This document shows, piece after piece, positions 58,025 through 64,000 of a stretch of DNA of 64,000 nt. Every line of letters starts with the position of its first letter. The first letter of the stretch is position 1. Position numbers and translations under genes: made by a program. The notes below the pieces were generated by a model. That model was not told the origin of the DNA. It saw nothing but the letters and a program-made list of their open reading frames with translations, and did no database searches. This stretch comes from Bacillus sp. BGMRC 2118 (GTDB taxonomy: Bacteria; Bacillota; Bacilli; Bacillales; SA4): NCBI GenBank assembly GCA_008364785.1, contig VTTJ01000003.1, forward strand, positions 40,544-104,543. Direction: 5' to 3'.

Positions 58025-58057
58025 AGAAAAATTCCTGTAGAAAAATCTACAGGAATC
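58025..58057 (-). terminator. Intrinsic terminator after fliT
   Basis: Minus-strand ATTCCTGTAGA / CTACAGGAAT stem with a TTTT loop, followed by TTTTC. It ends the flaG-fliD-fliS-fliT operon. Confidence 0.85.
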
Positions 58058-58065
58058 GGTAGTAA

Positions 58066-58419
58066 TCATTTCTTTTTGTCGAAAAACATGCCATCGAAAT
58101 TAACATTTTTGTAAGGATTCACATATTTTTCGTTCGTGCTTTTTTGCTTCTTTAGTTTATTCATATCTGCCTGAACCATTAGTCGTAATTTTGCAAGCTG
58201 ACGATCAATATACGTGTTGTATTCAATCATCTGTTTACCAAGCTGCATTTCTTCATCAGAGTAGGGTCCCTTCATCTCATCTAGAAGAGATTGGCGATCC
58301 TCTAACAGCTGTTCGATTTGTTCAATAACATCATCACGTTTTTCCGAATCGGTTTCTTCCTGTTGAAGAAGCTGATGTAGCTTCGATGTTACCTCATAAA
58401 CCTGCTTAACAATGCTCAT
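58066..58419 (-). CDS. fliT: Flagellar chaperone FliT
   Basis: A small helical protein of 117 residues that is the export chaperone of the filament cap FliD and also regulates class 3 genes in some bacteria. The first 90 residues are two to three amphipathic helices, followed by a charged tail (KKQKSTNEKYVNPYKNV). The start is the ATG at 58417-58419 (MSIVKQVYEV), which overlaps the fliS stop codon as TAATG, so translation is coupled to fliS; there is no separate ribosome site. A longer frame to 58479 lies inside fliS. Gene order fliT-fliS-fliD-flaG is that of B. subtilis. Confidence 0.88.
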   Translation of the reverse strand: MSIVKQVYEVTSKLHQLLQQEETDSEKRDDVIEQIEQLLEDRQSLLDEMKGPYSDEEMQLGKQMIEYNTYIDRQLAKLRLMVQADMNKLKKQKSTNEKYVNPYKNVNFDGMFFDKKK

Positions 58420-58820
58420 TAGATTGAACCTGTATTTCCATACTGTCGTTGACGGTTCTTTTGGATAACTTCCTTCCATGTGTCGCGGAATTCTGTCACG
58501 AAGCCTTCTACTTCATCTAAGATGGCAGTATCGTTTTTGATGTTAGCATCAATTAGACGGCGGTTGATATAGTCATACATAGGAAGCAACTGCTTTGAAA
58601 TCTCTGCTTCCATGTTTAACGTAACCATAAGTTCTTGAATAATTTTTTGTGCTTTTTGGATGTTGGTGTTCTTTAATTCAATATTTTTATCTTCAATGCC
58701 TTTTTTCGCGATATGGATAAATTTAAGGCATCCGTTATATAACATTAATGTTAACTCACCCGGTGTAGCGGTGTTAACAGAGTTTTGTTGATAGGATTGA
58801 TAAGGATTTGGTACAGCCAT
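58419..58820 (-). CDS. fliS: Flagellin export chaperone FliS
   Basis: FliS binds the C-terminus of flagellin in the cytosol and keeps it unpolymerised for export. The 133-residue protein is all helical, with the conserved PYQSYQQNSVNTATPGELTLMLYNGCLKFI start (about 5-35) and the EFRDTWKEVIQ end. AAAAGGAG precedes the ATG. It sits between fliD and fliT, with one base shared with fliT. It is part of the flaG-fliD-fliS-fliT operon that begins with a sigma-D-like promoter at 60758-60784. Confidence 0.95.
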   Translation of the reverse strand: MAVPNPYQSYQQNSVNTATPGELTLMLYNGCLKFIHIAKKGIEDKNIELKNTNIQKAQKIIQELMVTLNMEAEISKQLLPMYDYINRRLIDANIKNDTAILDEVEGFVTEFRDTWKEVIQKNRQRQYGNTGSI

Positions 58821-58846
58821 TTTTTAACACTCCTTTTCACTAGTAA

Positions 58847-60340
58847 TTACATTCCGCCACTAAATGAATTCAGCAACATCGCTGACTGTTGATTAGATCG
58901 TTGCACTGCTTTTTCCATTGCAGTAAATTGTCTCCAATACCTATTTTCTTTTGTTGTAAGACGTTCTTCAAAACGGCCAATTTGATTATCTATGGATGAC
59001 ATATTACGACCAATTGTATATTGTTGTATAGTTTGTAAAGGATTACCTGCCTTTAGTTCAACCTTTGAAATTGTCTCCTTAATTGTATCTCTTAACCTTG
59101 TAGCAATACCGTTTGTTTCTTTAGAGGTACCGATATTGTTAAACAATTGGTATACAGCATTTGGATCATTATTGACAGCTTCCCTTAATTTAGATTCACT
59201 TATAATTAACTTCCCTTTATCCATATAATTACTAGAAGTCGTGATACCTATCTCTGATAATTGTGAATATCCAGTAAGTCCTTCTACCCTATTGAAAGCA
59301 TTCATTCTCATCAAATTTAATCCACTAGATAATATAGAATCATTTTTAATAAGGCCACTTTTTGCTTTTTCTTCCCATTGTTCTATTTGTTTGTCAGATA
59401 ACGATTCTTTCTCTTCGGATGTTAATGGAAGGTAATTCTTATATTTCTCTTCTGAGATCTTTCCATTAATTTTACCTATAATTTCATTATATTTAGTTAC
59501 AAAATCAACTACATTTTTAACTATTTTATCTGTGTCGTTTGTAGTTGTGATTGTAACTGGGTTTCCACTTGTAGTTGTATTCTTTAAAGTATAAGTAACA
59601 TTGTTTATATTAAAGGTATTTGTAGATCTAGTTGTTGAAAGTCCATTTATACTAAATTCAGCATCTTTCCCAATGGTTTTTATAGTTGTGGAACCATCCC
59701 CTAATTCAGCACCTGAATTTGCGGTAGTAAAACCTAGTTGCTTAAAAAGGTCAACTGTATTTTGGTTATTAAGGACAAGTGCTGCACCTGCACCGGTTTC
59801 ATTTTTTGATACAACAATCCTGTCTGTTTGAGAATCATGAAATACAGTTATACCTAACTCTTTTTTACTATTCAATTTACTTATTACATCACTCACAGTA
59901 TCACTTGCAAGGATATCAATAGTTATATTATTGGTAGTTACATTATCACCACTTGTTACATTAAAACTTAAACTCCTAGCAGTCCCAGGTACAAAATTTT
60001 CTGTTCCATCCGAAATCCATGTTGCAGCCTTTGCTAGGCTTTGAACCTCTATACTGGTACTAATATTTGATGCTGACGCATTGGCAGTAGCTGAAATTAC
60101 TGATTCATTAGAACTCTTTACTGTTTTCGTAGTTAGATTAGCTTGTCTGCCTATTCCATCAAAGATAAATGTATCTAATTCCTTTAATAGTGTATTCATC
60201 TCTCTATAACTATCTCTTTGCCATTCCATTGTTTGTTTCTTTTGTATCATCTTATTTAATGGCATACGTTCTACTTTCATTAAATCTTTTACAATCGTAT
60301 CAATATCCATTCCACTTGCAAGTCCACCAATTCTCACCAA
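58847..60340 (-). CDS. fliD: Flagellar filament cap protein FliD (HAP2)
   Basis: FliD caps the tip of the flagellar filament and folds incoming flagellin. The 497-residue protein has the expected N-terminal MVRIGGLASGMDIDTIVKDLM segment, a variable central part rich in N, S and T (about 90-300) that would be the surface-exposed domain, and a C-terminal coiled coil ending near NSFSGGM. The start is TTG at 60338-60340 or the adjacent GTG (60337); AGGTGA lies five or eight bases upstream respectively. It is between flaG (17 bp upstream) and fliS. Confidence 0.95.
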   Translation of the reverse strand: MVRIGGLASGMDIDTIVKDLMKVERMPLNKMIQKKQTMEWQRDSYREMNTLLKELDTFIFDGIGRQANLTTKTVKSSNESVISATANASASNISTSIEVQSLAKAATWISDGTENFVPGTARSLSFNVTSGDNVTTNNITIDILASDTVSDVISKLNSKKELGITVFHDSQTDRIVVSKNETGAGAALVLNNQNTVDLFKQLGFTTANSGAELGDGSTTIKTIGKDAEFSINGLSTTRSTNTFNINNVTYTLKNTTTSGNPVTITTTNDTDKIVKNVVDFVTKYNEIIGKINGKISEEKYKNYLPLTSEEKESLSDKQIEQWEEKAKSGLIKNDSILSSGLNLMRMNAFNRVEGLTGYSQLSEIGITTSSNYMDKGKLIISESKLREAVNNDPNAVYQLFNNIGTSKETNGIATRLRDTIKETISKVELKAGNPLQTIQQYTIGRNMSSIDNQIGRFEERLTTKENRYWRQFTAMEKAVQRSNQQSAMLLNSFSGGM

Positions 60341-60357
60341 TTATCTCACCTCTAGTT

Positions 60358-60714
60358 CTATATCTTTTTATCTACAACTAATCCTAAAAACTCAGTCATC
60401 GCAGCATACATATCTAATAACTTTTTAGAAGGTATCTCACGAACTACCTCTTTTGTAATATCATCTACAATGCTTACATAGTATTCTTGCAGTTCATCAT
60501 GAAGCTGAAATTTTAACGAAGTATGACTGGGTTTCAGAAACTGGTTCATACTTTTCACTACTTCTTCAAGTTTTTCTTTTGTCAATTCAGGATTTCGATC
60601 AGTTTGTTCAGCGGCATGTTGATCTATTACTAACAGCTTTTCTGAAGGATTTACCCTTGCTCTTTCTGTTGGAAACGACGCAGGAAGATTAGAAGAAATT
60701 TGATTAATTGACAT
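60358..60714 (-). CDS. flaG: FlaG-family flagellar protein
   Basis: The 118-residue product belongs to the FlaG family (YvyC in B. subtilis), which is co-transcribed with fliD and affects filament length in some bacteria. A variable N-terminal half is followed by the conserved FlaG domain, LEEVVKSMNQFLKPSHTSLKFQLHDELQEYYVSIVDDITKEVVREIPSKKLLDMYAAM (about 45-108). The start ATG at 60712-60714 follows AGGGGG; the frame extends to 60744 without a good site. It is the first gene of the flaG-fliD-fliS-fliT operon, with a sigma-D-like promoter 44-70 bp upstream. Confidence 0.9.
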   Translation of the reverse strand: MSINQISSNLPASFPTERARVNPSEKLLVIDQHAAEQTDRNPELTKEKLEEVVKSMNQFLKPSHTSLKFQLHDELQEYYVSIVDDITKEVVREIPSKKLLDMYAAMTEFLGLVVDKKI

Positions 60715-60757
60715 TAGGATTCCCCCTATTAAACTCAGGTTCATTATTCTAATGTTA

Positions 60758-60784
60758 TTATCGGTATTATTCGAAGATATTTTA
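60758..60784 (-). promoter_or_regulatory. Candidate sigma-D promoter of the flaG-fliD-fliS-fliT operon
   Basis: TAAA (60781-60784), 15 nt, ACCGATAA (60758-60765) on the minus strand; six of eight bases match the sigma-D -10 consensus. Confidence 0.6.
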
Positions 60785-60791
60785 GTAATTT

Positions 60792-60832
60792 AATAAAAAA
60801 TAAGAGACTCTAAAATAAAGTAGAGCCTCTTA
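60792..60832 (-). terminator. Intrinsic terminator after fliB
   Basis: Minus-strand TAAGAGGCTCTA / TAGAGTCTCTTA stem with an eight-base loop, followed by TTTTTT. Confidence 0.8.
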
Positions 60833-60849
60833 ATCGTATTCAAAAACAA

Positions 60850-62097
60850 TTAATTTTTAATCAAAATAGACATGTATGCCATAGTTGTGAAACCATTTTC
60901 TTCAAACAAATCAAAAACCTTTCTTAAGAAAGAGTCGTTATGCTCTACAATTTTGGAAAAAGATTGAATTAATTTTACAGTTAAATCTGTTGTAATACCT
61001 TTATGATATGAAGACATTCCTATTAAGTGTAGTTTAATCATTGAGAAATGTATGATTAACATTACATAATCATCGAATAGTGACTTCTTTCCCAAAGGAA
61101 ACATATTCTTAAAAACATAGTTGACAAGATAATTTTCTAAGATATATTCGTACTCTTTTATAAACGGCTTATAGTAATTTTCTAACGCAACTTGATAACG
61201 TACCATCATCTCATCTAATGAATCATTCTCAGAATACTGAATACCACTTAAGGTTTCATTTATACACTCAAGATATCTCTGATGACTGATTCCCTGTCCT
61301 AATCGGTATTCAATAAGTTCTTTACATAACTTCATTTGAATAGCTAAATTTACTGGTATATTAGTAAGTGAGGTTCTTAGCTCACTACTAGATATTAATT
61401 TCCTATATGAGTCTACTAGATTTGGTATTTGCTCTACATTGCCTTGATCTATCTGTTTTTGTATACTTTGGTAAAACATACCTAAGGTAATAAGACGATC
61501 TTCTAATGAGTAATTACGATTTTGCAAGACCTCAATTGTAAAAATTCGTAGTTCCCAAAAGTACTGTTGCGGCTTACCATTGTATGCAGGATTTTCTAAT
61601 GATAAAGACTTTGTAAGGAAACCTCTTGTATCAGCCGGCTCTTCTGTCTCCACAAAATCAATACCATTTGGATTTAGTAATGCTAATCTCGCCGCTTCTG
61701 GACATGACATAGTAGCAGATTTTTCGACAATGTTATTTACAGCATTAAAAGTTCTTGGGTATGTCGCACACGTATTAGAAAGAAGGTCTTCACCAAGTGT
61801 CGATTGAACTTTGCATAAATTATCCTCTGATAAAAAAGAACATCTTCCACCCTTCTCCATTTTTATTTTTGCATAGTTCTCAACAGAAGAATTCGAACGC
61901 TGCCTTGTTATATTCTGATCAAGTAAAGGCTTCAGATCCTGATTTCGGTTTTTTTTATATTTTTTATAAGTATCCTGATCAATGCTAACTCTCCAACCGA
62001 CACAACAGGAGTCTTCACATGATGAACCAATACATTTAAATTCTTGCATATATGTTGGAACTAGTATAGATCTTGTTTTTTCTGATGTTTTAGCCAT
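60850..62097 (-). CDS. fliB: Flagellin lysine-N-methylase FliB
   Basis: FliB methylates lysines of flagellin and is best known in Salmonella; it is uncommon in Bacillus. The 415-residue protein has the family's cysteine cluster CIGSSCEDSCCVGW (about 22-35), further conserved cysteines at RCSFLSEDNLCKV and NTCATYPR, and CPEAARLAL near 132-140, which suggests an iron-sulphur or radical-type enzyme. The C-terminal half (about 200-415) is helical. It lies between flaG and hag on the same strand with a terminator of its own. GGAG lies before the ATG, and no sigma-D site is seen upstream. The likely substrates are the two flagellins at 62.2-64 kb. Confidence 0.88.
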   Translation of the reverse strand: MAKTSEKTRSILVPTYMQEFKCIGSSCEDSCCVGWRVSIDQDTYKKYKKNRNQDLKPLLDQNITRQRSNSSVENYAKIKMEKGGRCSFLSEDNLCKVQSTLGEDLLSNTCATYPRTFNAVNNIVEKSATMSCPEAARLALLNPNGIDFVETEEPADTRGFLTKSLSLENPAYNGKPQQYFWELRIFTIEVLQNRNYSLEDRLITLGMFYQSIQKQIDQGNVEQIPNLVDSYRKLISSSELRTSLTNIPVNLAIQMKLCKELIEYRLGQGISHQRYLECINETLSGIQYSENDSLDEMMVRYQVALENYYKPFIKEYEYILENYLVNYVFKNMFPLGKKSLFDDYVMLIIHFSMIKLHLIGMSSYHKGITTDLTVKLIQSFSKIVEHNDSFLRKVFDLFEENGFTTMAYMSILIKN

Positions 62098-62174
62098 ATA
62101 GAGATCTCCTTTTTATTAGATAATTAAAATCGTTTTCCTATTTTAAAGATAACCACCTTAATTATCTACAGTTA

Positions 62175-62212
62175 ATTTATTAAAGGGATTGAACAGATCT
62201 CAATCCCTTTAA
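62175..62212 (-). terminator. Intrinsic terminator after hag
   Basis: Minus-strand TAAAGGGATTGA / TCAATCCCTTTA stem with a short loop, followed by ATAAATT. Confidence 0.75.
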
Positions 62213-62226
62213 ACCACCAATAAATT

Positions 62227-63051
62227 TTAACGAAGTAATTGAAGAACACCTTGTGGTTGTTGGTTAGCTTGAGCTAACATTGCTTGTGATGCTTGAGAAA
62301 GAATTGAATTCTTTGTTTGCTCCATCATTTCCTTAGCCATATCCACATCTCTGATACGTGATTCTGCTGCCGTTAGGTTTTCTGCAGATGTACCTAGGTT
62401 ATTGATTGTGTGCTCCAAACGATTTTGGAATGCTCCCATTTGTGAACGAGACTTAGATACTGACTCAATAGCTAAATCTAACTCTGCAATTGCAGTTGTC
62501 GCATCAGCCTTTGTACCTACTTTTTGTGTAGAGATATCTACTGCATCTTCACCAAGAGCTGTACTTAGTTGTGCTTTCCATGTAATCTGCATAGTTTGAG
62601 TAGTATTAGCTCCAACTTGAATATCAAGTGTTTGATCAGCTGATAAAATCTTCTTAGTGTTGAATTCAGTGTTCTGTCCAATACGCTCAACTTCTGCAGT
62701 TAATTGTTGAAATTCTTTATCTAATTGCGCTCTATCTGCATCTGTGTTTGTATCATTTGCAGATTGTACTGCTAGTTCACGTTGGCGTTGAAGGATGCTA
62801 TGCGTTTCATTTAGTGCACCTTCAGCCGTCTGTATAAGTGAGATACCATCTTGGGAGTTTTTAGAAGCCATTTCTAAACCTTTGATTTGAGAACGCATTT
62901 TCTCAGAGATTGCTAGACCCGCTGCATCATCGCCAGCACGGTTAATACGTAATCCAGAAGATAACTTCTCCATTGACTTTGCTTGTGCACCAGATGCATT
63001 TGATAATTGGCGGTGTGTGTTTAATGCTGCGATATTGTGATTAATTCTCAT
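62227..63051 (-). CDS. hag: Flagellin, copy 1
   Basis: The 274-residue flagellin has conserved N-terminal (MRINHNIAALNTHRQLSNASG, about 1-140) and C-terminal (NLGTSAENLTAAESRIRDVDMAKEMM..., about 212-274) D0/D1 domains and only a short D2-like middle, so it is a minimal filament protein. The start ATG at 63049-63051 follows AAGGAGG; the longer frame from 63129 is leader. A strong sigma-D promoter lies 107-133 bp upstream of the start codon. The C-terminus ends QQPQGVLQLLR, typical of Bacillus Hag. A second flagellin gene lies 334 bp upstream and runs off the window. The nearby fliB gene implies lysine methylation. Confidence 0.96.
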   Translation of the reverse strand: MRINHNIAALNTHRQLSNASGAQAKSMEKLSSGLRINRAGDDAAGLAISEKMRSQIKGLEMASKNSQDGISLIQTAEGALNETHSILQRQRELAVQSANDTNTDADRAQLDKEFQQLTAEVERIGQNTEFNTKKILSADQTLDIQVGANTTQTMQITWKAQLSTALGEDAVDISTQKVGTKADATTAIAELDLAIESVSKSRSQMGAFQNRLEHTINNLGTSAENLTAAESRIRDVDMAKEMMEQTKNSILSQASQAMLAQANQQPQGVLQLLR

Positions 63052-63157
63052 TGTTTTTTCCTCCTTGAATTTTATATCCACGTCCTTGTGGAATATTGAT
63101 ATATTGTAAGTTACAGTGTCTAAAGTCATTTGCTTTCAATACTGCCTTACAAAATAT

Positions 63158-63184
63158 ATATCGACCTGTTTTTTTGATTTTTTA
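63158..63184 (-). promoter_or_regulatory. Sigma-D promoter of hag
   Basis: TAAA (63181-63184), 15 nt, GTCGATAT (63158-63165) on the minus strand; seven of eight -10 bases match GCCGATAT. Confidence 0.8.
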
Positions 63185-63339
63185 TAGATTAATAAAGTTT
63201 TTTTAAAACCAAATTTTGTATTCTATTTTTTTCAATTATCACTTTCAAATTCCGTTTATACATGTTCAAAAGAATGTGTAATACCCAGAATAATTTGAAA
63301 ATCCCCCAATAGAACTTTCTAAAATAAAATAAACTCTTA

Positions 63340-63379
63340 ATAAAAAAGGAAATGGTTCAATAACCAATTCCTTTTTTCA
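63340..63379 (-). terminator. Intrinsic terminator after the second flagellin gene
   Basis: Minus-strand AAAAAAGGAATTGGTT / AACCATTTCCTTTTTT inverted repeat around a short loop. Confidence 0.8.
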
Positions 63380-63385
63380 TTAATA

Positions 63386-64000
63386 TTAACGTAATAATTG
63401 AAGTACACCTTGTGGCTGTTGGTTAGCCTGAGCTAGCATTGCTTGCGATGCCTGAGCTAGTATTGAATTCTTAGTTTGGTCCATCATTTCTTTAGCCATA
63501 TCTACATCTCTGATACGAGACTCTGCTGCAGTTAAGTTCTCTGCAGATGTACCTAGGTTGTTGATTGTATGCTCTAAGCGGTTTTGGAACGCACCCATCG
63601 CTGAACGTGATTTTGATACTGATTCAATTGCAGCATCTAATGTAGTAATAGCAGCCGTTGCATTTGCTTTCGTATCAACTGCAAGAGTAGCAATACTAGT
63701 TGCATCTTCACCAAGTGTAGCCTTAGTTTGTGCCTTCCAAGTAATTTGCATCGTTTGTCCATTGTTTGCTCCAACTTGAATATCAAGAGTTTGATCAGTA
63801 GCTAGGATTTTCTTTGTATTAAATTCAGTATTCTTACCAATACGATCAATTTCTTCAGTTAATTGAGCAAACTCTTTATTTAACTGTGTTCTATCCGCAT
63901 CCGTGTTTGTATCGTTTGCAGATTGTACCGCAAGCTCACGTTGACGTTGCAGAATGCTGTGTGTTTCATTCAATGCACCTTCAGCTGTTTGGATTAGAGA
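63386..64000 (-). CDS. hag: Flagellin, copy 2 (5' end beyond the window)
   Basis: The visible 204 codons encode the central and C-terminal part of a second flagellin, entering the window in mid-domain 1. It aligns without gaps to copy 1 and is almost identical over the last 70 residues (FQNRLEHTINNLGTSAENLT...QPQGVLQLLR). The middle (about 100-140 in copy 1 numbering) differs, as do scattered residues. The start codon and promoter lie beyond 64000. Its terminator at 63340-63379 separates it from hag, so they are independent units. The near-identity of the C-termini suggests recent duplication or gene conversion. Confidence 0.93.
   Translation of the reverse strand, partial: SLIQTAEGALNETHSILQRQRELAVQSANDTNTDADRTQLNKEFAQLTEEIDRIGKNTEFNTKKILATDQTLDIQVGANNGQTMQITWKAQTKATLGEDATSIATLAVDTKANATAAITTLDAAIESVSKSRSAMGAFQNRLEHTINNLGTSAENLTAAESRIRDVDMAKEMMDQTKNSILAQASQAMLAQANQQPQGVLQLLR

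Overview
The window comes from a motile, endospore-former-type Firmicute of the family Bacillaceae. This rests on B. subtilis-like gene order and protein sequence over most of the window: uvrB-uvrA, minJ-ctpB, an M23 hydrolase-ftsX-ftsE, cccB-yvjA-prfB-secA-hpf, and fliT-fliS-fliD-flaG-hag. It also shows AGGAGG-type ribosome binding sites, sigma-D-like promoters and an AT-rich composition. Nearly all genes are on the minus strand. The genus cannot be fixed from the sequence alone.

Layout. 1-5.1 kb: uvrB-uvrA preceded by an imperfect tandem repeat at the window edge. 5.1-9.4 kb: a MITE-like GC-rich element, a structured dispersed repeat, a D-Ala-D-Ala carboxypeptidase, and a two-gene drug-efflux operon (MFS + EmrE-like) with a leader peptide and attenuator. 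9.4-22 kb: an accessory signalling island, read from right to left: KaiC-like ATPase, LuxR-type regulator, CheW, CheA, a 1247-residue cytoplasmic chemoreceptor made of 28-residue repeats, CheR, CheB, and a GAF-GGDEF-EAL gene broken by one in-frame TGA. 22-29.3 kb: glpK, a lipoprotein, a cupin, and a PAS/GGDEF/EAL enzyme whose small operon is headed by a c-di-GMP-I riboswitch and terminator. 29.3-36.5 kb: plus-strand block with a class A penicillin-binding protein, XRE-cupin, DUF421, and marR-CPBP protease-membrane protein, interrupted by a minus-strand dioxygenase/esterase pair. 36.6-51.6 kb: minJ, ctpB, a 1781-residue fibronectin-III adhesin under a second c-di-GMP-I riboswitch, a thermolysin-type protease, M23 hydrolase, ftsX-ftsE, cccB. 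51.6-64 kb: yvjA, prfB with programmed frameshift, secA, hpf, csp, the flagellar filament genes, a flagellin lysine methylase, and two flagellins, the second cut by the window end.

How the parts fit. Cyclic di-GMP is a theme: two GGDEF/EAL genes and two c-di-GMP-I riboswitches, one probably closing a feedback loop on a c-di-GMP enzyme and one governing a large surface adhesin, beside flagellar genes. Sigma-D-like promoters with identical 15-nt spacing precede cheW, flaG and hag, which suggests the accessory chemosensory island belongs to the motility regulon.

The best candidate for an undescribed system is the KaiC-LuxR-CheW-CheA-giant receptor-CheR-CheB-(GGDEF/EAL) island. Its receptor has no sensor or membrane segment. 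Its repeat blocks (448 residues each) lie symmetrically around the signalling tip, and the cluster has no CheY.
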